Assembly: GCF_014287815.1 (NCBI RefSeq)
Contig: NZ_JACOOQ010000015.1
Span: 16,716-80,715, forward strand
DNA from: Clostridium lentum
GTDB taxonomy: Bacteria > Bacillota > Clostridia > Clostridiales > Clostridiaceae
DNA length: 64,000 nucleotides
Direction of reading: 5' to 3'
The translations under genes were made by a program, and so were the position numbers. The notes beneath the pieces are model-generated. The model searched no databases and was not told where the DNA came from. It worked only from the letters and a program-made list of their open reading frames with translations. Positions 40,182 through 49,010 of the stretch are shown in pieces (within the stretch, counting starts at the first letter, position 1; each line of letters opens with the position of its first letter).

Positions 40182-41023
40182 AAAATTTAACATATGTTTA
40201 TATGCCAAAGACACCTTTTGAAAAAAAGGCTTTAGATAATGTAAGTTTAGAAATAGAAGATGGAGAGTTTTTAGCAGTAATCGGACATACTGGTTCAGGA
40301 AAATCTACCTTAATACAACATTTAAATGGGCTTTTAAAGCCAGCCAGTGGAAAGATTTATGTTGATGGAACTGATATAACTGATAAAGATACTAAGCTAG
40401 TTGATATTAGAAAAAAAGTTGGGTTAGTATTTCAATATCCAGAATATCAGCTTTTCGAAGAAACTATTGCTAAAGATATTGCTTATGGACCAACCAATTT
40501 AGGGTTAAATGAAGATGAAATATTAAGAAGAGTTAAAAAATCTATGGAAATGGTAGGTTTGGATTATGATGAGTATAAAGATATTTCTCCGTTTGAACTT
40601 AGTGGAGGGCAGAAGAGAAGAGTAGCCATTGCAGGAGTAATTGCTATGGAACCCAATGTGCTGATATTAGATGAACCTACAGCAGGTTTGGATCCAGCAG
40701 GGAGAGATGATATATTAGAGCAGATAAAATTTCTGCATGAAAAATATAATATGACAATAATTCTTGTGAGCCATAGTATGGAGGATGTAGGAAAGTTAGC
40801 AGAGAAGATCATTGTAATGAATGATGGACATATAGAGCTTCAAGGAAAACCAAAAGAGGTATTTAGGGAAATAGATACTTTAGAAAGAATAGGTTTAGCA
40901 GTGCCTCAAGTAACGTATTTAATGAGAGAGTTAAAGAGAAAAGGCTTTAATGTATCAGAAGATATTTTTACTGTGGAAAAAGCTAAAAGTGAATTATTAA
41001 ATATATTATTAAAAAATAAGTAA
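40166..41023 (+). CDS. ecfA2: ECF transporter ATPase A2 (CbiO-type)
   Basis: Second ATPase of the ECF energising module. The 285 residues show Walker [33 protein letters not shown], signature [15 protein letters not shown], Walker [14 protein letters not shown] and LVSHSMED. Its ATG lies inside the end of ecfA1, with GATGAGATGGTGAATG before it, so the two subunits are translationally coupled. The 3' end of ecfA2 is followed after 18 bases by ecfT. Confidence 0.94.
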   Translation: MSIKIENLTYVYMPKTPFEKKALDNVSLEIEDGEFLAVIGHTGSGKSTLIQHLNGLLKPASGKIYVDGTDITDKDTKLVDIRKKVGLVFQYPEYQLFEETIAKDIAYGPTNLGLNEDEILRRVKKSMEMVGLDYDEYKDISPFELSGGQKRRVAIAGVIAMEPNVLILDEPTAGLDPAGRDDILEQIKFLHEKYNMTIILVSHSMEDVGKLAEKIIVMNDGHIELQGKPKEVFREIDTLERIGLAVPQVTYLMRELKRKGFNVSEDIFTVEKAKSELLNILLKNK

Positions 41024-41041
41024 TGGAAAGAGAGAGTTAGT

Positions 41042-41839
41042 ATGATAAAAGATATTACCATAGGCCAATATATACCTGGCGAATCTTTTGTGCATAAGCT
41101 TGACCCAAGAACCAAGATATTAATATCTATTTTGTTTATTATATCGCTTTTTGTGGTAGATAAATTTGCAGCATATTCTTTTGTAGTTGCTTTTTTAGTA
41201 TTAGTTATCTGCACAGCAAGGATACCATTTAGATTTGTATATAAAGGTCTTAAACCAGTATTCCTATTAATTGCCTTAACAGGTGCCTTAAACTTATTTA
41301 TGGTAAAGGGAGGAGAGCTTTTATTCAGTTTTGGTTTTATTAAAATATATGAGCTAGGACTTAGAACTGCTGTATTTATGGCAATAAGATTAATTTTGTT
41401 AATAATGGGTACGTCTATATTAACATTAACTACATCGCCAATAGAACTTACAGATGGGATAGAAAGGCTTCTAAGACCTATAGGAAAAGAAATAGCCCAT
41501 GAATTAGCAATGATGATGACCATTGCCTTAAGATTTATACCAACATTGATGGATGAAACTGATAAGATAATGAAAGCTCAAAAAGCTAGAGGAGCTGATT
41601 TTGAAACAGGAAACATTCTACAGAAGGCTAAAAACTTAATACCATTATTGATTCCTTTATTTATTAGTTCCTTTAAAAGAGCTGATGAGCTAGCTATGGC
41701 TATGGAAGCAAGATGTTATAGAGGTGGAGTTGGTAGAACCAGGATGAAGGTATTAAAATTCACTTCTAAGGATGTAATTGCTTTTGTATTATTTTCCATA
41801 GTATTTGCTAGTATTATAGCAACAAGAATTTTATTATAA
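41042..41839 (+). CDS. ecfT: ECF transporter transmembrane subunit T
   Basis: Membrane scaffold that connects the ATPases to the S component. The 265 residues have several hydrophobic helices, an N-terminal GQYIPGESFVHKLDPRTKIL typical of EcfT, and two coupling-helix motifs with Ala-Arg-Gly (KAQKARGADFE and MEARCYRGG). It begins 18 bases after ecfA2 with AGAGAGAGTT upstream. The order ecfA1-ecfA2-ecfT-truA after rplQ is the usual Firmicute order. Confidence 0.94.
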   Translation: MIKDITIGQYIPGESFVHKLDPRTKILISILFIISLFVVDKFAAYSFVVAFLVLVICTARIPFRFVYKGLKPVFLLIALTGALNLFMVKGGELLFSFGFIKIYELGLRTAVFMAIRLILLIMGTSILTLTTSPIELTDGIERLLRPIGKEIAHELAMMMTIALRFIPTLMDETDKIMKAQKARGADFETGNILQKAKNLIPLLIPLFISSFKRADELAMAMEARCYRGGVGRTRMKVLKFTSKDVIAFVLFSIVFASIIATRILL

Positions 41840-41874
41840 ATTTTTAATATTAAAATAAAAAAGGTGATAGTTTA

Positions 41875-42609
41875 GTGAAAAATATAAAACTGATAATAGA
41901 GTATGATGGTACTAATTATTATGGATGGCAGAAGCAAAATGATAAGGTCACTATACAAGGAACTCTTGAAGAGGCGGTAAGGAATCTTACTAAGGAAGAA
42001 AATGAGATACTTGGATGCTCCAGAACTGATTCTGGAGTACATGCCAGAGGATTTGTGGCAACATTTAAGACAGAGAGTACAGTACCACCCCATAAGTTTA
42101 GAGAAGCAATTAATTATAGATTGCCAGATGATATAGTGATTCTTAGCTCTGAAGAAGTTTCTGAAGATTTTCATCCAAGATATTTGGCGAAGGGAAAGAC
42201 ATATGAATATACCATATATAATAATTTAGTGCCAACAGCATTAAATAGGTTATATTCATATCATTATAAATATTCTTTAGATATTGAAGTAATGAAGAAT
42301 GCTTGTCACTTCTTTAAGGGAACTCATGATTTTAAAGCTTTTAGAAGTGAAGGAAGTTCTGTTAAGACAACTGTAAGAACCATATATGATGTAAATATTA
42401 AAATTGATGGAGATTTTATTAAGATTTCTGTTTCTGGTGATGGTTTTTTATATAATATGGTTAGAATAATAGTAGGCACTTTAATTAACGTTGGAAGAGG
42501 AAAAATTACACCAGAGGATATTGAAAAAATTATATTAGGAAGAGATCGAAAAGCCGCTGGAGATTGTGTTCCTGCGAAAGGATTAAAGCTAACTGAAGTT
42601 TATTATTAA
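41875..42609 (+). CDS. truA: tRNA pseudouridine synthase A
   Basis: Forms pseudouridine at positions 38-40 of the tRNA anticodon arm. The 244 residues contain IEYDGTNYYGWQKQ at the start, the catalytic aspartate in GCSRTDSGVHARGFVA, KTYEYTI, and the C-terminal FLYNMVRIIVGTLINVGRGK. It starts with GTG at 41875 after AAAAGGTGATAGTTTA. The next promoter begins 16 bases after its stop. Confidence 0.96.
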   Translation: MKNIKLIIEYDGTNYYGWQKQNDKVTIQGTLEEAVRNLTKEENEILGCSRTDSGVHARGFVATFKTESTVPPHKFREAINYRLPDDIVILSSEEVSEDFHPRYLAKGKTYEYTIYNNLVPTALNRLYSYHYKYSLDIEVMKNACHFFKGTHDFKAFRSEGSSVKTTVRTIYDVNIKIDGDFIKISVSGDGFLYNMVRIIVGTLINVGRGKITPEDIEKIILGRDRKAAGDCVPAKGLKLTEVYY

Positions 42610-42624
42610 AAATAAAAAAAAATG

Positions 42625-42653
42625 TTGACACGCCCGTAAGCGTGTATTATAAT
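42625..42653 (+). promoter_or_regulatory. Promoter of rplM-rpsI with a palindrome in the spacer
   Basis: TTGACA at 42625-42630, a 17-base spacer and TATAAT at 42648-42653, both perfect. ACACGC (42628-42633) and GCGTGT (42640-42645) form an inverted repeat that overlaps the -35 and fills the spacer, a possible operator. Confidence 0.9.
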
Positions 42654-42673
42654 TTATTTTGTTTGTTAGATTA

Positions 42674-42734
42674 TTTATGTACGTAAGATCCAATTAGACC
42701 TGGGTCTTAACATAAATGCAAAGCTCGAAAGAGC
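42674..42734 (+). ncRNA. L13-type leader of rplM
   Basis: TTTATGT (42674-42680) pairs with ACATAAA (42710-42716), then after an ACG bulge TAAGA (42684-42688) pairs with TCTTA (42705-42709). A second hairpin GCTC-GAAA-GAGC lies at 42723-42734. The position directly before rplM fits the L13 leader family known in Firmicutes; the assignment rests on place and overall shape rather than on an alignment. Confidence 0.6.
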
Positions 42735-42769
42735 AAAGCGATATAATGTAAGTTCAGGGAGGGAAAAAC

Positions 42770-43204
42770 ATGAAATCATACATTGCTAAGGCACAAGAAG
42801 TTGAAAAGAAATGGTTTGTTGTTGACGCTGCTGGTAAGCCACTAGGAAGAGTTGCTAGCCAAGTTGCTTCAATATTAAGAGGAAAACATAAACCAACATT
42901 TACACCAAATGTTGATTGCGGAGATCACGTAATAGTTATCAATGCAGAAAAAGTTGTTTTAACTGGTAAGAAGTTAGATCAAAAATTCATGAGAAAATAC
43001 AGCGGATACGTTGGAGGACTTAAAGAAGTTCCTTACAGAGAAGTATTAGCTAAGAAGCCAGAACTAGCTTTCGAAGAAGCTGTTAGAAGAATGCTTCCAT
43101 CAGGAGTTTTAGGAAGAAAGCAACTTAAAAACTTAGTAGTATATAGAGGTGCTGAGCACAATCATGAAGCTCAAAAACCAGAAGTACTTGAATTAAAGTA
43201 CTAA
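42770..43204 (+). CDS. rplM: 50S ribosomal protein L13
   Basis: Early-assembly large-subunit protein. The 144 residues include [50 protein letters not shown] in sequential blocks and [35 protein letters not shown] near the end. The ATG follows AGGGAGGGAAAAAC. It is co-transcribed with rpsI. Confidence 0.98.
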   Translation: MKSYIAKAQEVEKKWFVVDAAGKPLGRVASQVASILRGKHKPTFTPNVDCGDHVIVINAEKVVLTGKKLDQKFMRKYSGYVGGLKEVPYREVLAKKPELAFEEAVRRMLPSGVLGRKQLKNLVVYRGAEHNHEAQKPEVLELKY

Positions 43205-43230
43205 TATACAATCGGGAGGAGGAATAAATT

Positions 43231-43623
43231 ATGGCAAAAGTTCAATATATGGGAACTGGTAGAAGAAAGAAATCAGTTGCTAGAGTAAGACTAGTACCAG
43301 GAACTGGTAAAGTAGTTATAAACAACAGAGAAATAGAAAACTTCTTTGGTTTAGAAACTTTAAGAATGATCGTTAACCAACCATTAGTATTAACAGGAAC
43401 TAAAGACAGATTTGACGTTTTAGTAAATGTACACGGTGGTGGATTCACTGGTCAAGCAGGAGCAATAAGACACGGAATCACAAGAGCTTTAATTAAGTCA
43501 GATGAAAGTCTTAAATCAGAATTAAAGAAAGCTGGATTTGTAACAAGAGATCCAAGAATGAAAGAAAGAAAGAAATACGGTCTTAAGAAAGCAAGAAGAG
43601 CTCCACAATTCTCTAAGAGATAG
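43231..43623 (+). CDS. rpsI: 30S ribosomal protein S9
   Basis: Its C-terminal tail contacts P-site tRNA. The 130 residues read [23 protein letters not shown] at the start and [23 protein letters not shown] at the end, with the final Ser-Lys-Arg intact. The ATG follows GGGAGGAGGAATAAATT. Confidence 0.98.
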   Translation: MAKVQYMGTGRRKKSVARVRLVPGTGKVVINNREIENFFGLETLRMIVNQPLVLTGTKDRFDVLVNVHGGGFTGQAGAIRHGITRALIKSDESLKSELKKAGFVTRDPRMKERKKYGLKKARRAPQFSKR

Positions 43624-43637
43624 TATATTCTTTTTGC

Positions 43638-43668
43638 AAAAAAAGAGAGGTTCAGCCTCTCTTTTTTT
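43638..43668 (+). terminator. Terminator of rplM-rpsI
   Basis: A-run plus GAGAGG (43638-43650) pairs with CCTCTC plus T-run (43656-43668) around TTCAG, 15 bases after the rpsI stop. Confidence 0.93.
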
Positions 43669-43754
43669 AGTATTTAATAATATATAAAGAAAATTAAAAT
43701 ATTATTACCCAAAATATGAAATATTAAATTCATGTTAAAAACAGAGCAAATTCC

Positions 43755-43783
43755 TTAACAAATATTAAAAAATATAGTAAACT
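43755..43783 (+). promoter_or_regulatory. Possible promoter of the Na/phosphate cotransporter gene
   Basis: TTAACA at 43755-43760, 17 bases, TAAACT at 43778-43783, 55 bases before the start codon. The -10 is the same as that of the tRNA-Thr promoter. Confidence 0.5.
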
Positions 43784-43838
43784 AGCCTTGAGAAAATAAT
43801 CGTTTATTATAGAAATAAAAAGTAGAGGAGAGTCTAAC

Positions 43839-45452
43839 TTGGATACAATAATGGTTATAATTAGTTTATTAGGCGGTCTTGGGTTATTCATATATGGTAT
43901 GAAAATCATGGGAGATGGTCTTGAAAACGCAGCAGGAGAAGGGTTAAAAAATATACTAGAAAAAGTTACTAAAAATCCTATAATTGCTGTAGTTGTTGGT
44001 GCCATAGTTACAGCAGTAATTCAAAGTAGTAGTGCAACAACAGTTATGGTAGTAGGTTTTGTTAATGCTGGTTTAATGAATTTAGCACAAGCAGCTGGAA
44101 TAATTATGGGGGCCAATATAGGGACAACCATTACAGCACAATTAGTAGCGTTTAAACTTACAGATATAGCACCTTTATTTGTTTTTGGTGGTGCAATGAT
44201 TGTAATGTTTGCAAAGATGAAAAAGAAAAAGGAAATTGGGAATATTATTTTAGGGTTTGGTATTTTATTCATCGGTATGGGAATGATGAGTGAATCTATG
44301 GAACCTTTAAGGGAATCAGCAATGTTCCAAAAGGTATTATTAACTATTTCAGATAAATGGTACTTAGGAGTTATTGCCGGAGCATTAATTACTGCCGTAT
44401 TACAAAGTTCATCAGCAACAACTGGTATATTAGTTGCTTTAGCCAATGCAGGAGCGATTTCAATAGCAGGAGCATTACCAATAGTACTTGGATGTAATAT
44501 AGGTACATGTATAACAGCTATGTTATCAACAGTTGGAACAAATAAAACTGCTCATAGAGCGGCTATGATGCATTTAATATTTAATGTAACAGGTACAGTG
44601 ATATTTTTACCGTTATTAGCTACAGGATTATTAGCTGACATAGTTTCATATATGTCACCAGTAGTAAGTAAACAAATAGCTAATGCACATACAATATTTA
44701 ATATTACAAATACAATAATTATGGTTCCGCTAATACCTTTATTGATTAAGGTAGTTACTTGGATTATACCAGGTGAAGATGAAGATGAAAAACAAGGACC
44801 TAAGTATATTGATGATAGATTATTAGAAACACCAGTAATTGCAGCTGGACAAGTAATAAAAGAAACTATTAGAATGGCCACAAAAGCTAAAAAAGGTTTA
44901 GTTTTATCAATGGATGCATTTAAGAAGAATGATGAAGCATTAGTTCAAAAAGTTTATGAAAATGAAAAAATTATAAATATATTAGAAGAATCAATAACTA
45001 CATATTTAGTTAAGCTTTCTAAATGTGAATTATCAGATAAAGAAAAAAATATAGTAGCGGCTACATTCCACATAGTAAATGATATTGAAAGAATAGGGGA
45101 TCATGCTGAAAACTTAGCTGATTTAACATTACAAAAAATAAATAAATCATTAGAGTATTCTAAGGATGCAATGGAAGAGCTAGATAGTATTTATTCGTCA
45201 ACTTTGGAAGCTTTAGATATAGCAATTGAAAGTTATGAAAATAGAAATGTTAATAAAGCAAAAAGCATAGTTGATGTTGAAGCTAAAATTGATAAAAAAC
45301 AAAAAAGCTTTAGAGAACGTCATATAAGAAGATTATATGATGGAAGATGTAATGCATATACAGGGGCTATATTCTTAGATATATTAAGTAATTTAGAGAG
45401 AATTGGAGATCATTCAACAAATATAGCTGAAAGTGTTATTGAAAATAATTAA
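43839..45452 (+). CDS. Na/phosphate cotransporter family protein with PhoU-like tail
   Basis: Membrane protein expected to move phosphate with sodium. The 537 residues have two inverted-repeat halves, each with the family signature QSSSATT (AVIQSSSATTVMVVGF and AVLQSSSATTGILVAL), and many hydrophobic helices up to about residue 310. The C-terminal ~200 residues are helical, with two PhoU-like repeats (IVNDIERIGDHAENLAD and ILSNLERIGDHSTNIAES), so it belongs to the NptA/YjbB group in which PhoU is fused to the carrier. The TTG at 43839 lies eight bases after AGAGGAG. It is a single-gene unit ended by a terminator. Confidence 0.9.
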   Translation: MDTIMVIISLLGGLGLFIYGMKIMGDGLENAAGEGLKNILEKVTKNPIIAVVVGAIVTAVIQSSSATTVMVVGFVNAGLMNLAQAAGIIMGANIGTTITAQLVAFKLTDIAPLFVFGGAMIVMFAKMKKKKEIGNIILGFGILFIGMGMMSESMEPLRESAMFQKVLLTISDKWYLGVIAGALITAVLQSSSATTGILVALANAGAISIAGALPIVLGCNIGTCITAMLSTVGTNKTAHRAAMMHLIFNVTGTVIFLPLLATGLLADIVSYMSPVVSKQIANAHTIFNITNTIIMVPLIPLLIKVVTWIIPGEDEDEKQGPKYIDDRLLETPVIAAGQVIKETIRMATKAKKGLVLSMDAFKKNDEALVQKVYENEKIINILEESITTYLVKLSKCELSDKEKNIVAATFHIVNDIERIGDHAENLADLTLQKINKSLEYSKDAMEELDSIYSSTLEALDIAIESYENRNVNKAKSIVDVEAKIDKKQKSFRERHIRRLYDGRCNAYTGAIFLDILSNLERIGDHSTNIAESVIENN

Positions 45453-45456
45453 TTAT

Positions 45457-45492
45457 AAAGACTAGAGGAAAAATACCTCTGGTCTTTTTTTT
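45457..45492 (+). terminator. Terminator after the Na/phosphate cotransporter gene
   Basis: AAAGACTAGAGG (45457-45468) pairs with CCTCTGGTCTTT (45476-45487), one T-G pair, followed by more T. It starts four bases after the stop. Confidence 0.92.
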
Positions 45493-45558
45493 AGTTGGAA
45501 TAATAAAAGTGGTTTTAAACATAATAAAAATGAGAAATAAAAGGTATGGAGGATAAGT

Positions 45559-46257
45559 ATGAAAAAATTTATATTGGCTTTTATAGGTGTATTTTTAATT
45601 CTTTCAAGTACTATACCAATAAAGGCAGAAGAGTTAAATGAAAAGATAATCTTGATAGATCCAGGGCATGGAGGAATTGATGGGGGAGCAATATCTAAAA
45701 ATGGTACTGTGGAAAAAGATATTAATTTGGACATAGCCTTAAAGCTTAGAGAAAGTTTAGAAGATAAAGGCTACAAAGTATTTATGACTAGAGAGTGTGA
45801 TAAGGGCTTATATGAAAAAGGGAAAAGCATTAAGGAAAAGAAAAGAGAAGATTTAAAAAAGAGGGCATCTTTAAAAGTTGAAACTAATTGTGATATTTTT
45901 ATTTCTATCCATGAAAATATGTTTCCTCAAGCAAAATGCTTTGGTGCACAAGTATGGTATGCATCTAATACTGATAGTGAAAAGCTAGCCAATATTGTAC
46001 AAGATTCTATAAAAGTAGTAGTGAATGATGGTAATAAAAGAGTAGCTAAACCAGCAGGAGAAGCATATCTAATTTTAAGAGATAAATATGAAGGAGCATC
46101 TATATTAGTAGAATGTGGTTTTTTATCTAATAGTGATGAAGAAAGTAGATTGAAAACTGATGAACATCAGCAATTGTTAGTAGATGGAATTGTTAAAGGA
46201 ATTGATGAATACTTTAGTAATGACAGTTCTACAAATGAAAAGAGTGAAGCAAGCTAA
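45559..46257 (+). CDS. cwlD: N-acetylmuramoyl-L-alanine amidase, CwlD type
   Basis: In spore formers CwlD cuts peptide side chains from cortex peptidoglycan so that muramic lactam can form, which is needed for germination. The 232 residues begin with a signal peptide (hydrophobic core about 4-20, ending near KAEE) and an Amidase_3 domain with zinc ligands His37 (IDPGHGG), Glu52 and His118 (SIHEN) and catalytic Glu185 (VECGFLSN). ATG follows TATGGAGGATAAGT. Its position shortly after rplM-rpsI matches Bacillus cwlD, which supports this over a vegetative amidase. Confidence 0.85.
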   Translation: MKKFILAFIGVFLILSSTIPIKAEELNEKIILIDPGHGGIDGGAISKNGTVEKDINLDIALKLRESLEDKGYKVFMTRECDKGLYEKGKSIKEKKREDLKKRASLKVETNCDIFISIHENMFPQAKCFGAQVWYASNTDSEKLANIVQDSIKVVVNDGNKRVAKPAGEAYLILRDKYEGASILVECGFLSNSDEESRLKTDEHQQLLVDGIVKGIDEYFSNDSSTNEKSEAS

Positions 46258-46270
46258 AATCAGTAAGGTT

Positions 46271-46335
46271 AATAATTGATAATTGGGGAAAGTTCATAAG
46301 GACTTTCAATCTCAATTATCCATTATCAATTATAA
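46271..46335 (+). repeat. Imperfect inverted repeat after cwlD
   Basis: GATAATTG (46278-46285) pairs with CAATTATC (46313-46320) and GAAAGT (46288-46293) pairs with ACTTTC (46302-46307); the outer arms continue with AATAATTGAT and ATTATCAATT. It resembles the AATTGATAATTG-type intergenic repeats common in clostridia, or acts as a terminator without a T-tract. Confidence 0.5.
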
Positions 46336-46405
46336 ATTTTTAATAAAAAATAATAGCTTGTTTATTGAATATATATAATAAAATTTAAATATAAGGGGGA
46401 TTTTT

Positions 46406-47248
46406 ATGAGAATTATAAATATAAAGGAGATAATAAAGACAGTTAAGGAATTATCCATAGAAGCTAATTATTATTTGCCTGATGATATAAAGGAAGCAAT
46501 AGAAAAGGCAGAAAAAAATGAAAAATGGCCAATAGCAAATAATATCTTAAACAAGATAATAGAAAATAGTCATATAGCTGCTAGAGAAAAAATACCAATA
46601 TGTCAAGACACAGGAATGGCTTGTGTATTTGTTGATATTGGACAAGATGTTCATATAATAGGAGGAAATTTGGAAGAAGCAATTAATGAAGGAGTAAGAC
46701 AGGGATATGAAGAAGGATTTTTAAGAAAATCAGTGGTTAAGGATCCATTACATAGGGTAAATACCAATGATAATACTCCGGCACTGATTTACTACAATAT
46801 TGTACCAGGAGATAAAGTGAAAATAATGGTATCACCTAAAGGTTTTGGTTCAGAAAATATGAGCAGAATTGCCATGTTGAAGCCATCTGATGGATTAGAG
46901 GGTGTAAAGAACTTTGTACTTGAAACAGTAAGAATTGCTGGGCCCAATCCATGTCCACCTATAGTAATAGGCATTGGTATAGGTGGCAACTTTGATAAAG
47001 TAGCATATCTTGCTAAAAAGGCTTTATTAAGATATGTTAATGAAAAAAATGTTGATGAGTTTTATGGCAATTTAGAAAAAGAGTTATTAGAAGAGGTAAA
47101 TAAAATAGGTATTGGGCCTCAAGGATTTGGTGGAAAGACTACGGCATTAGCTTTAAATATAGAAACATATCCTACTCATATTGCAGGACTTCCAGTGGCA
47201 GTGAATATAAATTGTCATGCTACTAGGCATAAGGAAAGGATTTTATAG
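46406..47248 (+). CDS. Class I fumarate hydratase, alpha subunit
   Basis: Iron-sulfur hydratase subunit; with the next gene it should convert fumarate and malate (a tartrate dehydratase is the main alternative in this family). The 280 residues show ICQDTGMACVFVDIG, KSVVKDPLHRVNTNDNTPALIYYNIVPGD, NPCPPIVIGIGIGGNFD and GPQGFGGKTTALALNIETYPTHIAGLPVAVNINCHATRH, with cysteines placed to bind a [4Fe-4S] cluster. A GGGGGATTTTT site precedes the ATG. The beta subunit gene follows after 10 bases. Confidence 0.9.
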   Translation: MRIINIKEIIKTVKELSIEANYYLPDDIKEAIEKAEKNEKWPIANNILNKIIENSHIAAREKIPICQDTGMACVFVDIGQDVHIIGGNLEEAINEGVRQGYEEGFLRKSVVKDPLHRVNTNDNTPALIYYNIVPGDKVKIMVSPKGFGSENMSRIAMLKPSDGLEGVKNFVLETVRIAGPNPCPPIVIGIGIGGNFDKVAYLAKKALLRYVNEKNVDEFYGNLEKELLEEVNKIGIGPQGFGGKTTALALNIETYPTHIAGLPVAVNINCHATRHKERIL

Positions 47249-47258
47249 GGGAAAGTTT

Positions 47259-47831
47259 ATGGAAAAGAAAATATATCTTCCTTTAACAGAAGAACAAGCA
47301 GCAAATCTGAAAGCTGGAGATAATGTATTATTAAGTGGAATAATTTACACAGCAAGAGATGCAGCTCATGAAAGGTTAGTTAAGCTCATCGAGGAAAAAG
47401 AAAAGCTACCCATAGAACTTAAGGATTCAGTGATATATTACGTAGGACCTACACCAGAGAAACCTGGAAAAATAATTGGTTCAGCAGGTCCAACTACTAG
47501 TTATAGAATGGATAAATATGCACCTATACTTTTGGATTTAGGATTAAAAGGAATGATTGGTAAGGGAGCAAGAAGTGAAGAAGTCATTGAAGGAATTAAG
47601 AAAAATAAATCTATTTACTTTGGAGCTATAGGTGGTGCAGGAGCACTTATTAGCAAGTGTATAATATCTTCAGAGATTGTGGCTTATAAAGACCTTGGAG
47701 CTGAAGCTATAAGAAAACTTGAAGTGAAAGACATGCCTTTAACAGTAATTATAGATAGTGAAGGAAATAATCTTTATGAAATAGGAAGAGAAAAATATTT
47801 AAATGAGCAAGTAAAAAAACACAGCAGTTAA
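47259..47831 (+). CDS. Class I fumarate hydratase, beta subunit
   Basis: The 190-residue partner of the preceding alpha subunit, equal to the C-terminal half of single-chain class I fumarases. Seen are LSGIIYTARDAAHERLV, YYVGPTPEKPGKIIGSAGPTTSYRMDKYAP and GLKGMIGKGARSEEV. The ATG at 47259 follows AGGGGAAAGTTT; an in-frame start at 47217 lies in the alpha gene before that site. The stop codon lies within the terminator stem. Confidence 0.9.
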   Translation: MEKKIYLPLTEEQAANLKAGDNVLLSGIIYTARDAAHERLVKLIEEKEKLPIELKDSVIYYVGPTPEKPGKIIGSAGPTTSYRMDKYAPILLDLGLKGMIGKGARSEEVIEGIKKNKSIYFGAIGGAGALISKCIISSEIVAYKDLGAEAIRKLEVKDMPLTVIIDSEGNNLYEIGREKYLNEQVKKHSS

Positions 47832-47844
47832 GCTGTGTTTTTTT
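47813..47844 (+). terminator. Bidirectional terminator between fumarase and YitT genes
   Basis: A-run plus CACAGC (to 47825) pairs with GCTGTG plus T-run (47832-47844) around AGTTAA. It overlaps the last codons of the plus-strand gene and ends one base before the minus-strand stop, so it can serve both convergent genes. Confidence 0.9.
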
Positions 47845-47845
47845 G

Positions 47846-48703
47846 CTATATTGATTGGAATCCATTACCTTTTACTTCTGAAACATCAACTATTGTAATA
47901 AAGGCATTTGGATCTATATTTAAAATTTTTCTTCTTAAACTAATCATTTGAGAAGTGGTTACAGCTACATAAAGAAGCTTTCTTTTATGTCCAGTAAACT
48001 CACCTTCAGCCATTAAGGAAGTTATTCCCCTATGCATATCTTTTAATACAAAATCAATAATATCTTTTTCACGATCAGTTAATACTAAGAAGAGTTTTTT
48101 GCTAGTAAAACCATTAATTACTTTATCAATAGTAAATCCTTGAATATACATTGATATCAATGTATAAAGTGCTTGAGGTAAGCCAAAAATTAATGCACCA
48201 ATAGCAACAATTATTAAGTTGAAATAGAAATTTACTGCACCTATTTCAAAACTAGGATATTTTTTTCGAATTACCATGGTAATAATATCAGTACCTCCAG
48301 TGGAACCATTTCTTGAAAAGACTAGTCCACTACCAATACCATTTATTACACCACCATAAATACAATAAAGCAATATATCATCAACATTTACAAATGATGA
48401 TAATGGTTTAGTTAATATAAGAGCTGTAGAGAATGACAGCATTCCTATGGCAGTATAAATTGTGAAACGTTTGGTTAAAAATTTATAACTTACAAAGAAT
48501 AATGGAATATTTATTAAGAAGACAATAAGCCCAGAAGGAATATTCAAAGCATATTGAAAAATAAGAGCGATACCAGTGGCACCACCACTAAGAAGTTTAG
48601 CATTAGAAATAAATAGATTTATTCCTAGTGCAGAAATAAATGTTCCTAAAATTATAAGTACAATATCTAAAATAAGCATTTTGTTTTTGTAAAATATCTT
48701 CAT
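47846..48703 (-). CDS. YitT family membrane protein
   Basis: A 285-residue protein of the YitT/DUF2179 family. Five hydrophobic segments are seen in the first ~200 residues, with GGATGIALIFQY and FSRNGSTGGTDIITMVIRKKYP typical of YitT, and a soluble C-terminal DUF2179 domain (TDREKDIIDFVLKDMHRGITSLMAEGEFTG and TTSQMISLRRKILNIDPNAFITIVDVSEVKGNGF in parts). The role is not established; transport has been suggested. The ribosome-binding site on the minus strand is GAGGAAAAATTT. It is convergent with the fumarase genes. Confidence 0.88.
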   Translation of the reverse strand: MKIFYKNKMLILDIVLIILGTFISALGINLFISNAKLLSGGATGIALIFQYALNIPSGLIVFLINIPLFFVSYKFLTKRFTIYTAIGMLSFSTALILTKPLSSFVNVDDILLYCIYGGVINGIGSGLVFSRNGSTGGTDIITMVIRKKYPSFEIGAVNFYFNLIIVAIGALIFGLPQALYTLISMYIQGFTIDKVINGFTSKKLFLVLTDREKDIIDFVLKDMHRGITSLMAEGEFTGHKRKLLYVAVTTSQMISLRRKILNIDPNAFITIVDVSEVKGNGFQSI

Positions 48704-48930
48704 AAATTTTTCCTCATTAATTATTTATATAAATTTCATATAACATAATAAAGTATATAGTAGTAAAAATGCAATAGAAATAAAAAAATTTTTTTTATAA
48801 GAGATATTAATTCTTAATAAATAAAAATCATTGATTAAAAGAGAATAGAAGAGGATAAAAGAAATGTTAAAAAAATTTATAGAAAAACAACAGAAAAACT
48901 ATTTTTACAAATTAAAAATGTGAGTTTATA
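48704..48930 (+). other. Divergent intergenic AT-rich stretch
   Basis: Between the YitT gene (minus) and the nrdA control region I see no gene. Two short in-frame ATG runs end quickly. The stretch should hold the YitT promoter on the minus strand, but no clear hexamer pair stands out. Confidence 0.4.
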
Positions 48931-48933
48931 ATA

Positions 48934-48992
48934 AGACAATATGTTGTGTGGAATAATGAAAATATAGACATATAATATACTATATATAGTAG
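48934..48992 (+). promoter_or_regulatory. Probable NrdR box pair and nrdA promoter
   Basis: Two 16-base sites fit the NrdR consensus (core CWATATATWG). The second, at 48977-48992, has a perfect core within the palindrome ACTATATATAGT; the first, at 48934-48949, has one core mismatch and TGTGT on its right. Their centres are 43 bases apart, close to four helix turns. A TATAAT at 48971-48976 lies between them. NrdR is the general repressor of ribonucleotide reductase genes. Confidence 0.72.
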
Positions 48993-49010
48993 AAGAGAGG
49001 AAATGGCTAA

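Noticed and set aside
40906..41523. Long minus-strand frame opposite ecfA2 and ecfT
   Set aside because: It runs against two clear genes and has no motif or start signal.
44021..44446. Minus-strand frame inside the Na/phosphate cotransporter gene
   Set aside because: Complement of membrane helices gives hydrophobic-looking output, but there is no start signal and the plus-strand gene is certain.
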